NCBI GenBank assembly: GCA_001803205.1
Contig: MHBE01000040.1
Coordinates: 1 to 64,000, forward strand
Length of the DNA stretch: 64,000 nucleotides
From: Lentisphaerae bacterium GWF2_38_69
GTDB taxonomy: Bacteria > Verrucomicrobiota > Lentisphaeria > Victivallales > GWF2-38-69
Direction: 5' to 3'
Shown here piece after piece: positions 8,783-16,878 of the stretch. The notes below the pieces were generated by a model. It made no database searches and was not told the DNA's origin. It worked only from the letters and a program-made list of their open reading frames with translations. The position numbers were made by a program, and so were the translations under genes. Position 1 is the first letter of the stretch; each line of letters begins with the position of its first letter.

Positions 8783-9438
8783 ATGAAACAAGTTTTTGCC
8801 CCTGGCTGCGCGCCAGTGCTTTATAAACCTCTGCTTGGGAAAAAAATCTTTCCTATTTGAACTATGGGGACTCTAATATACCTGAATATATGACCTGCTG
8901 CCATCATGAGCCTGTGTTTCTCCCGGAAGGCACACAAGTAATAAATGTCTGTCCTGGTTGTGACAGGCGTTATCGTGAACTTTACAAAGGCATTTCGACG
9001 ACTTCCCTCTGGGAAATATTATCCGAAACCAAAGATTTCCCTTTTCCCGACTACAAAGGCAAAACTATGACAATCCATGATGCGTGCCCTACAAGAACGG
9101 AACCAAGAGTTCAAGAATCAGTAAGGAAACTTCTAAAGCGGATGAATATAGAACTTATTGAGCCTAAACTCACAAAAGACAAGAGCGTGTGCTGCGGTGA
9201 TGATTTTTACGGCAAAGTCAGTAAAGATAAACTTATTGAGCAGATGAAGAAGCGCGCAGATCAAATGCCGTCTGAAGATGTTGTGGTATACTGTGTTTCC
9301 TGCATAAAGTCCATGTTTAACGGAGGGAAAAAACCTCACTACTTGATTGACCTGCTTTTTAACGAAGAGACCACTTCTGGCACTCTGGATCCCGATTCAT
9401 GGCACTCAGAAATTGACAAATTTATCGAATCGCATTAA
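8783..9438 (+). pseudogene. Cysteine-rich (CCG-domain) Fe-S-type protein, frameshifted near the N-terminus
   Basis: From ATG 8783 (RBS GGAG at 8774-8777) the frame reads MKQVFAPGCAPVLYKPLLGK and then stops at 8858. The rest of the protein is in the -1 frame from about 8845 (LNYGDSNIPEYMTCCHHEP onward to 9438). Joining them across the run of seven A at 8840-8846 restores one continuous protein of about 218 residues. The cysteine-rich motifs CCHHEP, CPGCDRRY, CCGDDFYG and CVSC resemble HdrB/GlpC-like CCG domains that bind Fe-S clusters in redox proteins. It could be a real pseudogene, a sequencing error in the A run, or slippage during expression. The rest of the frame is clean. Confidence 0.8.
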
Positions 9439-10596
9439 TCACTTCCTTCCTATTACGACTCTGACTTCGTCACCAGGCATAAAAGTATATAATGGAGGAG
9501 GTATGCAGACAACTTCTCCGTCAGCAAGAATAGCGGCTGAGTCATCAGATATAAGATCCCCAGATTTCAAAGTCCCGGAATCAGAGAGTTCCTGAAGATC
9601 CACATTACCGTTTAAAAGCCTGCTCTTTCCAGAACACTTAACATACATTTTCCTGACTTTATGAAGAGAAGACTCCTTAGTATCATCAAATTTTTCAAGT
9701 TTAAAAATATATTCCCCTTCAAGATCACTTCCCAGAGAAAAAAACGGAACAGACAGCGTACTATCTTTGGTATTAATATAAAAATCCGTAACAGCGAATG
9801 TATTTCTTAATATCTTGTGTCCTCTGGCATCAGGCGGAAGAGAAGGTTTATTGAAAGTGACAAAAGTTATCCCGTCAGGATTAAGCATTGAATATCCATA
9901 ATATATACCTTGAGGTTTATCTGAATAAAGAGGATATATTTTTACAGGTGTATCAGTACCGATTAATCTTGCTTTATCTCTTGGTATTTTTACATGGATG
10001 CCTATGGGATTAAGCATTGTTACCTCCAGAGGTGCGATATTTGAATCAGTAAGACCCTGATTATAGAGAACTTTATCTACGATTCCTTCAAAAGATGCCA
10101 CTTGATATGAAATTTTCAGAAACTCCTGATTCTCAATAAACGAAGCTTTATCATTAAGATAATTTGTATAGGCAGTACTCATAGTAGATAAATAGTTTTC
10201 AAAGTCTAGCCAGCTTACAGCCCCAGGAACAACGAGATACTTGTATCTTTTAAAATTAATTACCGTTTCTTCAAAAGTTTTTTTTGCATAAACCATAAGA
10301 TCTCTGCTGCCAATCATCTGCTTCTTCCAATAGTTCTGATTCAAACTGTAAAGCAGAGTTCCTCTTTTTACGGTCTTATTTTCAGAATTTTTCACTGCCG
10401 GTCGGGTAATACCTCCAAGTCTTGCCACATAAACAAGAGAACCATAATAGTAAGCGTCAGTTCCAGTTCTGTACTGCGTTACAAATAACGATGTAACATT
10501 CCCTTTAAACTCTTCTGAGGCTAAAACTGGAAGGGAATATGCAAGAAGCATCAATAATAATAAAATAATCTTAATGGATTTTTTACAATTACTCAT
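9439..10596 (-). CDS. HlyD/RND-type periplasmic adaptor-like protein (paralogue 3)
   Basis: A 385-residue protein with a signal peptide ending VLA-S (about residue 26). The order of parts follows membrane-fusion proteins: N-terminal barrel half, a helical stretch (about 90-160), SFEGIVDKVLYNQG (the second lipoyl half, equivalent to APFDG), the barrel strand LNPIGIHVKI and a C-terminal FMPGDEVRVVIG. It is the last of three tandem paralogues, overlapping the one before by 4 bases. No inner-membrane pump or outer-membrane channel gene is adjacent, so transport is inferred from fold only. It is about 20-30 percent alike to its neighbours by eye, with the C-terminal motif best kept. Confidence 0.75.
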   Translation of the reverse strand: MSNCKKSIKIILLLLMLLAYSLPVLASEEFKGNVTSLFVTQYRTGTDAYYYGSLVYVARLGGITRPAVKNSENKTVKRGTLLYSLNQNYWKKQMIGSRDLMVYAKKTFEETVINFKRYKYLVVPGAVSWLDFENYLSTMSTAYTNYLNDKASFIENQEFLKISYQVASFEGIVDKVLYNQGLTDSNIAPLEVTMLNPIGIHVKIPRDKARLIGTDTPVKIYPLYSDKPQGIYYGYSMLNPDGITFVTFNKPSLPPDARGHKILRNTFAVTDFYINTKDSTLSVPFFSLGSDLEGEYIFKLEKFDDTKESSLHKVRKMYVKCSGKSRLLNGNVDLQELSDSGTLKSGDLISDDSAAILADGEVVCIPPPLYTFMPGDEVRVVIGRK

Positions 10597-11394
10597 TTTT
10601 GCTTATCTTTCTCAGTTTTTATATTATTTTCAATTTCGCCTGTTCCTACAATTACCTCAACTTCATCACCAGGCATAAAATAATATCTTTCAATAGGATA
10701 ATAAACTTTCAGCCCTTCTTCATAAGACTCATCGGGATTTCTTACGAGTAAGTCATCAAGTTCCAGTTTTCCTGAATTTTTTACAGCCGTAATTTTCTCG
10801 TAACTGAATAAGATCCGCAATAGGAGGCCTGTTAGTGGCCTGCCCCTGAGCAAAATACAATTTCGTAATTATTCCCTCAAATGGAGCAACGGCATAGCAG
10901 CTATCCAGTACCTCTTTGTTCATCATAACACTTTCTACATTATTCATATACTGACCTATGATATTATACAAAGATATATCCATATCAGTTAGAGCCTTGT
11001 AACTGACCGCATTTCTCTGTGCTAGAAATTTGTACCTGTTTTGATTCCTGTAGGCAAGAAGAACCAAATCTTTGTCTATACTTGAGTCAGACTCACTAGC
11101 ATAATAAGCTGCTGCCCATGGAGTAATATCCATTATTGACAGGATGGTTCCCATTTCTATGGTTTTTCCGCCAGAGCCAGCGATAGAAGGTTTAATTATC
11201 TGTCCAAGTCTGGGCGCGTACTGTATATAACCAGACAAAGGAGCATCCGTACCGAACATGAATGTCTCTGTATTGATAGAAACAATTTTTCCTTTGTATA
11301 CACGGGCGGCTTCAAGCTCATGACATATGGATACGATTAATAGAGATAGGATATTAAGGATTATAATTTTAAATGGAAAAAATCTCATAATCAT
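10593..11394 (-). pseudogene. HlyD-like adaptor paralogue 2, internal deletion plus frameshift
   Basis: The N-terminal 190 or so residues are normal: a signal-anchor, the GTD-APLSGYIQYAPRLGQIIKPS stretch, helical segment and APFEGIITKLYFAQGQ. After ADLIQL the frame runs into a short foreign tail and stops at 10756. The C-terminal piece (KITAVKNSGKLELDDLL to FMPGDEVEVIVG) lies in another frame and ends at 10593. Compared with its 385-388 residue neighbours about 115-120 codons are missing, covering the beta-barrel domain. One deletion event explains both the loss and the frame change. The start overlaps paralogue 1 by 4 bases. Confidence 0.85.
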
Positions 11395-12557
11395 TGCTCC
11401 CCGACTATTACTTTCACCTGATCTCCGGGCATAAGCAGGTATCTCTGATCAGCAAAATATATTTCCTGTCCGTCCTTTAAGTCATCTTCTGCATCTATGA
11501 TTGTAATGTCATTTAGTTCCAAAGTACCTGCGTCCTCCAGTTCAGCAAAATGATCATAACCGAAAACGGATCTTTTCAGTCCGGAGGGTTTTACATAAAC
11601 TTTCTGTATTTTAAATTTGGAATCTATGCCGTGATCAGGATCCATAGTTTTCTGTCCCAAACCTTTCCAGACATAATATCCATTTCCATCTTTATTAAGT
11701 GAATCGAGATGAACAGCAAGTGATATTTCTTCAGAATCAATATTAAAGTTAATTACCGGCATCAGGTTTCTGTAGACGCTTATTCCATCATCAGGGATAA
11801 GCTCATACCTCTTAAGCACAGGATAATTTTCAGTAAAAAACAAAATTCCATTATCATTTAACATGTTGTCAGCGCTGAAAACACCTTGAGTATAGCCATT
11901 TGGTAATACAATTTTTACAGGGTCTGTCGAACCAATTAATCGTGCCTCTTCCCTGTTCATATTTACTTGTATTCCAATAGGGTTCAACTGCGTTATTTCA
12001 ATAATATTCTGCCAAACAGCATCTCCTTCAATGACATATACATTCGAAACATAGCCTTCGAAAGGGGCGTAATTCATACACGCATCAACAAATCCCTGGT
12101 TCATTTTTGTAGTAGCAATATCGTTAGTATAACTATAATAACCGTTATAAAAGGAAGTTATCATATTCTCATACGATTCCTGACTCACGGCATTCGAACG
12201 ATACAAGCTTTTGTATCTCTTTATATCGCATTCGGCTATTTTAAACTGTACTATATCATTCTGGACATCAGCAGCAGTAGCGCTGACCTGAGCGAGAAAA
12301 TATCTGGTATTTATTCCAAGGACAATATTGCCGTCACGCGCTGAAAGAATATTGCCTTTTCCGTCAAGAAGCGGAGGATAAATAATCTGTCCTAGCCTGG
12401 CTACACGGGAGATATATCCGTAAAAGGCCATATCTGTACCATGACTGCTTGTAGAAACATCTAGCGGGATTACAGTTCCATTATACTGCTTTCCAGTAAG
12501 AGAGAAACAAATTGCAGTAAACGATATTATTGTCAGGATTAACTTATTCTTCACCAT
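11391..12557 (-). CDS. HlyD/RND-type periplasmic adaptor-like protein (paralogue 1)
   Basis: A 388-residue protein with a hydrophobic N-terminal export signal (about 3-22). Then come RVARLGQIIYPP, a helical segment of about 70 residues containing the typical turn SNAVSQESYEN, APFEGYVSNVYVIEGD (second lipoyl half), LNPIGIQVNMNREEARLIG (barrel) and the C-terminal LLMPGDQVKVIVGEQ. The SNAVSQ turn and APFEG motif are classical for membrane-fusion proteins of efflux systems. It is the first gene of the three-gene minus-strand operon. A Fur-box-like sequence (12591-12609) lies 34 bases before its start, so iron-dependent control is likely. No pump partner is encoded in the window. Confidence 0.78.
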   Translation of the reverse strand: MVKNKLILTIISFTAICFSLTGKQYNGTVIPLDVSTSSHGTDMAFYGYISRVARLGQIIYPPLLDGKGNILSARDGNIVLGINTRYFLAQVSATAADVQNDIVQFKIAECDIKRYKSLYRSNAVSQESYENMITSFYNGYYSYTNDIATTKMNQGFVDACMNYAPFEGYVSNVYVIEGDAVWQNIIEITQLNPIGIQVNMNREEARLIGSTDPVKIVLPNGYTQGVFSADNMLNDNGILFFTENYPVLKRYELIPDDGISVYRNLMPVINFNIDSEEISLAVHLDSLNKDGNGYYVWKGLGQKTMDPDHGIDSKFKIQKVYVKPSGLKRSVFGYDHFAELEDAGTLELNDITIIDAEDDLKDGQEIYFADQRYLLMPGDQVKVIVGEQ

Positions 12558-12590
12558 GCAGTTCTCGAAAGCGTTTTGATAACTTTAAAA

Positions 12591-12609
12591 GATAATGATA
12601 ATCATTGGT
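12591..12609. promoter_or_regulatory. Fur-box-like operator
   Basis: GATAATGATAATCATTGGT matches the first 16 bases of the classical 19-bp Fur box (GATAATGATAATCATTATC). It sits in the 161-bp divergent region between the adaptor operon and the secreted repeat protein gene, close to the operon start. A second inverted repeat AATTTGT/ACAAATT lies at 12613-12637. The match is seen directly. Binding by Fur is inferred, and no fur gene is in the window. Confidence 0.65.
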
Positions 12610-12718
12610 CTTAATTTGTCCATAATGTTAACAAATTTGGAAGTTGAAAATACAACTGCATCAACTAGACTTAATCACAATAACTCTATAAAGTTCGGAG
12701 CAAATCTCAATTATTGAA

Positions 12719-13366
12719 ATGAAACACATTGTATCAATTTTGTATTTCCTTTTCTACTTTGTACCTCTATTTGCGTCAGATGCAGAAACTAAAATTGACT
12801 CAGGCACTGGGCAAGACTCCCTGCGCCCAGCAGTAATGAATCTGCAAAAAATGCTTCCAAATCCGATAGATGTAAATATTAACAACTTAACGCAATCTTA
12901 TGAGCAGGATCCTGTTCTCCAGAATTCAAGAGAATTAAATTTCAATAATAGCGACAATGAACCGGTCATTACCAATTCACAAGTCGATACAAATGTTTGG
13001 CAAAACGCATCGCGCCCTTCGATAATGAATCTGCAGAAAGTATTACCCAATCCGATAAATATAAATAACAATGAGCTGCTGCAATCTTATGCACAGGATC
13101 CAATTCTCCAACACTCTTCACAATCATATTACAGCAATGGAGAACAGTTGAGCGGGACAAATGCAGCCAATATTGTAAACTCTAACGCAAATTCTCTGAC
13201 TGGAATACAAAAACGACTCTATTCTGATGAAACTTCACTTAATAGTTGTTTGCCATCCCAAAATGAAACGCCGAGCCAGGAAGCAAAATATCTATCGAAA
13301 AATGAAGATAGCCTTGACTCTGACATGCAGATTGAAGGAAGTGGCCTTCCTGATAACCAGCCTTAA
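12719..13366 (+). CDS. Secreted Asn/Ser/Gln-rich protein with an internal duplication
   Basis: A 215-residue protein with a signal peptide (MKHIVSILYFLFYF to about residue 20). The mature part is polar and probably unstructured. Two near-identical units of about 35 residues stand out: one starting RPAVMNLQKMLPNPIDV (about 37) and one starting RPSIMNLQKVLPNPINI (about 99), each followed by QSY-QDP-LQ. I do not recognise the family. It is divergent from the adaptor operon across the Fur-box-like site and could share its control. The Shine-Dalgarno is weak (a GGAG about 17 bases upstream). It ends 2 bases before the stop of upp. Confidence 0.65.
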   Translation: MKHIVSILYFLFYFVPLFASDAETKIDSGTGQDSLRPAVMNLQKMLPNPIDVNINNLTQSYEQDPVLQNSRELNFNNSDNEPVITNSQVDTNVWQNASRPSIMNLQKVLPNPININNNELLQSYAQDPILQHSSQSYYSNGEQLSGTNAANIVNSNANSLTGIQKRLYSDETSLNSCLPSQNETPSQEAKYLSKNEDSLDSDMQIEGSGLPDNQP

Positions 13367-13368
13367 GT

Positions 13369-14055
13369 TCAGAAAAAGCGAACGCCCATTGGAGGCATAT
13401 ATGGATTTGGCTTAGTTCCGCAAAGCCTGTCTCCTGCGTCACCGAGTCCCGGCAGGATATAACCTTTTTCATTCAGCTTCTCATCAAGGCAACCCGCATA
13501 AACTTCAATATCAGGATGAGCTTCGCAGAAAGCTTTCACTCCCTCAGGAGCAGCTATAAGGCACATAAATTTTATTCGTTTGCATCCTACTTCCTTTATC
13601 TTGGCAGCAGCAGCGACAGCTGAACCGCCTGTAGCCAACATGGGATCTATAAGTACGATTGTCCTCTGATAGCTATCCACAGGCAGTTTGCAGTAATAGG
13701 CATTGGGAAGAAGAGTTTCCTCGTCTCTGCTTATACCTATGTGCCCTATTCTTGCTGAGGGCATAATTTTCAAAAAACCATCAAGCATTCCTACCCCTGC
13801 TCTTAATATTGGAACAAGGACAGGTTTTTTTCCTCCAAGAATCTGTGTACGGGTTTTGCATAATGGAGTTTCTACCTCAACTTCCTGAAGGGGAAAATCC
13901 TGTGTCAATTCATATGCAAGAAATATTCCTATCTCGTCCACAAGTTCCTTAAATACTTTCTTGCATGTATATTTATCTCTAACATAAGTAATCTTATGTT
14001 TGACCAGTGGATGATCCACAACATTAAAATTAGGATACTCCTTCAATGGCTTCAT
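13369..14055 (-). CDS. upp: Uracil phosphoribosyltransferase
   Basis: Makes UMP from uracil and PRPP in pyrimidine salvage. Clear signatures are DHPLVKHKITYVRD at the start, VPILRAGVGMLDG, the PRPP loop VLIDPMLATGGSA and the uracil-binding GYILPGLGDAGDR. At 228 residues it is slightly longer than the usual 208 because of an N-terminal lead. A CGGAG ribosome site precedes the ATG. It follows ilvB by 20 bases and is probably co-transcribed with it. Confidence 0.97.
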   Translation of the reverse strand: MKPLKEYPNFNVVDHPLVKHKITYVRDKYTCKKVFKELVDEIGIFLAYELTQDFPLQEVEVETPLCKTRTQILGGKKPVLVPILRAGVGMLDGFLKIMPSARIGHIGISRDEETLLPNAYYCKLPVDSYQRTIVLIDPMLATGGSAVAAAAKIKEVGCKRIKFMCLIAAPEGVKAFCEAHPDIEVYAGCLDEKLNEKGYILPGLGDAGDRLCGTKPNPYMPPMGVRFF

Positions 14056-14075
14056 TCAAAAACTCCGCAATATAT

Positions 14076-15794
14076 TTATTTAATTATTATATCTTTATAC
14101 GATTTTCCTGGCGGTATCATAGGAAGAACATGTTCCTGATATTCAATATGAACATCAAGAAGATATGGACCGGGAGTAGCAAGCATCTCCTTAAGAGCCT
14201 CATATAGTTCATCTTTTGTATAAACTTCCTTTCCCGGAATCATATATCCTTTGGCAATAGTCACAAAATCAGGATAAGGTCTCTGGGCGCGCTCATTGAC
14301 AAGAACCGTATTTCCACGCTGACTTCCATAAAAACGATCTTCCCACTGTGCTACCATTCCGAGATGCTGATTATTCATGACAATAATCTTTACTCCGATC
14401 TCGTAAGCATGAGCAGTTCCAAGCTCTTGTATATTCATTTGCATGCTGCCGTCACCGGAAATACATATAACAGTTGAGTCAGGGTTAGCCACTTTTGCGC
14501 CGATCGAGGTTGGAAAACCAAACCCCATGCATCCCAGGCCTCCTGAAGTAATTAACTGCCGGGGTTTAGTATATGTGAAATACTGGGCAGACCACATCTG
14601 ATGCTGTCCTACGCACGGAACTATTATCGCGTTACCTTTAGTTACATTATATACAGCTTCAATTACTTCCTGAGGAAGTAGTTGAGAAGAATTCTTCTCG
14701 TACTTAAGGGGATATTTTGCTTTCCATTCGTTTATTTGCCTGAACCAGTCAGCATAATCCTTATAAATGGGATTCTGATTCAACTTCTGTAAAACATATT
14801 TTATATCACTGACTATGCCTATATTGGCTCTTTTATTCTTATTAATTTCCGAACGGTCAATATCGACATGAATGATTTTCGCATGAGCCGCAAATGTAGG
14901 AAGAGGCCCTGTAACTCTGTCATCAAATCTAGCCCCGAAAGCCAAAAGAAGATCAGATTCATTAGCTGCATTGTTTGCATAAACCGTTCCGTGCATTCCC
15001 AACCACTTCAGAGAAATTGGGTGATTCTCCGGAAACGAGCCTATCCCCATAAGAGTTGTCGTAACAGGAATATTATATTTGATAGCAAATTTCGTTAGTT
15101 CTTCTGCCGCATTTCCTCGTATTATTCCTCCCCCTACATAGAGGCAAGGTTTACTGCACTCTGAAATAGCTTCACGGATCATTTCTATCTCTTTCTCAGT
15201 CGCCTTAGGATTAGGCTTGTACCCTCTCATTGAAACACTTTCAGGATAAGGCGGCATCTCAATAAGCTGCTGCTGAACATCTTTGGGTACATCAATAACC
15301 ACTGGGCCAGGTCTTCCGGTGCTTGCTACATAGAAAGCTTCTTTTATTATTGTCGGCAGATCGTAAGCATCCATAACAAGATAACTATGTTTGACAATCG
15401 GTCTGGTCATCCCTATCATATCAGTTTCCTGAAATGCAGTTTTCCCTATTAATGCTTTAGGGATCTGTCCTGTGAGAACTACCAGAGGAACAGAATCCAT
15501 ATAGGCATCAGCAATGCCTGAAATCAGGTTGGTTGCCCCTGGGCCGCTTGTAGCCATGCATACGCCTACTTTTCCAGTAGATCTGGCATACCCGCCTGCT
15601 GCAAAAGCCCCACCTTGTTCATGTCTTGGCAGTATAACTTCAATTTTGCTTTTACAGAGAGCCTGATGAAACTCCATCGAAGCTCCGCCTGGATAAGCAA
15701 ATAAGACTTTTACACCTTCATGCTCCAGGCATTTAATGGCAACGATAGCGCCTTTTATCTTTTTCGGGGCATGTTCTGTGTGTTTCAATTGCAT
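14076..15794 (-). CDS. ilvB: Acetolactate synthase large subunit
   Basis: A ThDP-dependent enzyme joining two pyruvates (or pyruvate and 2-oxobutyrate) in branched-chain amino acid synthesis. The 572 residues carry the three family domains: the N-terminal ThDP domain with FAYPGGASMEFHQAL and LPRHEQGGAFAAGGYAR, the central FAD-type domain (ARFDDRVTG), and the C-terminal domain with GDGSMQMNIQELGTA and NNQHLGMVAQWEDRFY. A GAGGAAATT ribosome site precedes the ATG. The regulatory small subunit gene (ilvN) is not beside it. A good sigma-70-type promoter lies at 15858-15886. Confidence 0.97.
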   Translation of the reverse strand: MQLKHTEHAPKKIKGAIVAIKCLEHEGVKVLFAYPGGASMEFHQALCKSKIEVILPRHEQGGAFAAGGYARSTGKVGVCMATSGPGATNLISGIADAYMDSVPLVVLTGQIPKALIGKTAFQETDMIGMTRPIVKHSYLVMDAYDLPTIIKEAFYVASTGRPGPVVIDVPKDVQQQLIEMPPYPESVSMRGYKPNPKATEKEIEMIREAISECSKPCLYVGGGIIRGNAAEELTKFAIKYNIPVTTTLMGIGSFPENHPISLKWLGMHGTVYANNAANESDLLLAFGARFDDRVTGPLPTFAAHAKIIHVDIDRSEINKNKRANIGIVSDIKYVLQKLNQNPIYKDYADWFRQINEWKAKYPLKYEKNSSQLLPQEVIEAVYNVTKGNAIIVPCVGQHQMWSAQYFTYTKPRQLITSGGLGCMGFGFPTSIGAKVANPDSTVICISGDGSMQMNIQELGTAHAYEIGVKIIVMNNQHLGMVAQWEDRFYGSQRGNTVLVNERAQRPYPDFVTIAKGYMIPGKEVYTKDELYEALKEMLATPGPYLLDVHIEYQEHVLPMIPPGKSYKDIIIK

Positions 15795-15857
15795 AATTTC
15801 CTCACAAAATAGATAACTGTTCGGGATTTCAAAAGTTTTATTACAATATGGAATAAA

Positions 15858-15886
15858 TTTATATTATAATAAGGAGCAAAAGTCAA
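15858..15886 (-). promoter_or_regulatory. Predicted sigma-70 promoter for ilvB-upp
   Basis: On the minus strand TTGACT (15886-15881) and TATAAA (15863-15858) are separated by 17 bases. They lie 64 bases before the ilvB start. Confidence 0.6.
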
Positions 15887-15990
15887 ACTCAATGTCATCT
15901 TTAAATTTGTATATATCGCCAAATAAATTATGGCATAAGGTTACTTCTTGCTTTAAAATTTGATAAAAACAACAAAAACAGGAGCTTTTT

Positions 15991-16191
15991 ATGAAAAAAT
16001 TCAAGTTTATAGTAGTGCTCATAATCTTAATAGTGCTGGCAGTTTTCCTCCTTCAGAATCTGAGCAAAACCGATATCATTTTTATTATCTGGTCCTTTGA
16101 ACTTCAGAAAACATATATTATACTTGGCTCTTTCATTCTCGGAATTATTCTTGGAATAATCACAGTATTTGCTTCCAGAAAAAAATATTAA
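15991..16191 (+). CDS. LapA-domain small membrane protein
   Basis: A 66-residue protein with two transmembrane helices (about 5-24 and 40-60) and the LapA/DUF1049 pattern FLLQNLSKTDIIFIIWSFE. In Escherichia coli the relative LapA works with LapB in lipopolysaccharide assembly control, but no lapB is adjacent here. It has a strong AGGAGC ribosome site and overlaps nothing. The udk gene follows within 26 bases, so they probably form an operon. Confidence 0.75.
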   Translation: MKKFKFIVVLIILIVLAVFLLQNLSKTDIIFIIWSFELQKTYIILGSFILGIILGIITVFASRKKY

Positions 16192-16216
16192 AAAAGTTAC
16201 TTCAGGAGAGTTTCTT

Positions 16217-16876
16217 GTGATCATAGGAATTTGCGGCGGGACAGCTTCAGGAAAAACAACTTTCACAAAAAAGCTTCTAACAGAGGTCAATCCAAGTTTT
16301 ATTGTACACATGGAACATGACTTCTATTACTTCAACAGAAAAAATCTCCCTGACTTTTTAAAAAAAATAAGAAATTTCGATCATCCTGAATCTCTGGATA
16401 ATGAACTTTTTGTCAATCATATAAAAGCCCTTCAGAAAAACGAGTCCATTCATCAGCCAATTTATGATTTTACTACAGACAGCAGAAAAGAAGAAACTAC
16501 GCTCATAAGACCAAAGCCGATAATACTGGTGGAAGGAATTCTTATCTTTTCTATAGAAGAACTTAGAAAAATCTGCGACATAAAAGTATATATCGATACT
16601 TCTGATGATATAAGGCTCGCAAGAAGGGTTCTTAGAGATACCAAAGAAAGAGGAAGGTCTGTAGATTCCGTTATCCATCAATATCTGGAAGCAGTCAGAC
16701 CCATGCATAATCAGTTTGTAGCCCCCAGCAAACATCACGCTGATCTGATCATTTCCGGAAATACAGAAAATTACATAGGAATCGACCTTTTAGTAACCAA
16801 AATCAACGCCCATATCAGACACTTGAAGAGGGAACACTGGAAACAGAAAATAGCCAAATCCAAAGGAAAAAGCTGA
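16217..16876 (+). CDS. udk: Uridine kinase
   Basis: Phosphorylates uridine and cytidine with ATP or GTP in pyrimidine salvage. The P-loop is GICGGTASGKTTF at the very start, followed by DFYYFNRKNLPDF, NFDHPESLD (substrate site), PIYDFTTDSR, ILVEGILIFS and RLARRVLRDTKERGR. I start it at GTG 16217, 8 bases after AGGAG (16204-16208). An upstream TTG at 16169 lies inside the lapA-like gene and would add 16 unlikely residues. It converges on the SpoIIE phosphatase gene. Confidence 0.93.
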   Translation: MIIGICGGTASGKTTFTKKLLTEVNPSFIVHMEHDFYYFNRKNLPDFLKKIRNFDHPESLDNELFVNHIKALQKNESIHQPIYDFTTDSRKEETTLIRPKPIILVEGILIFSIEELRKICDIKVYIDTSDDIRLARRVLRDTKERGRSVDSVIHQYLEAVRPMHNQFVAPSKHHADLIISGNTENYIGIDLLVTKINAHIRHLKREHWKQKIAKSKGKS

Positions 16877-16878
16877 TT

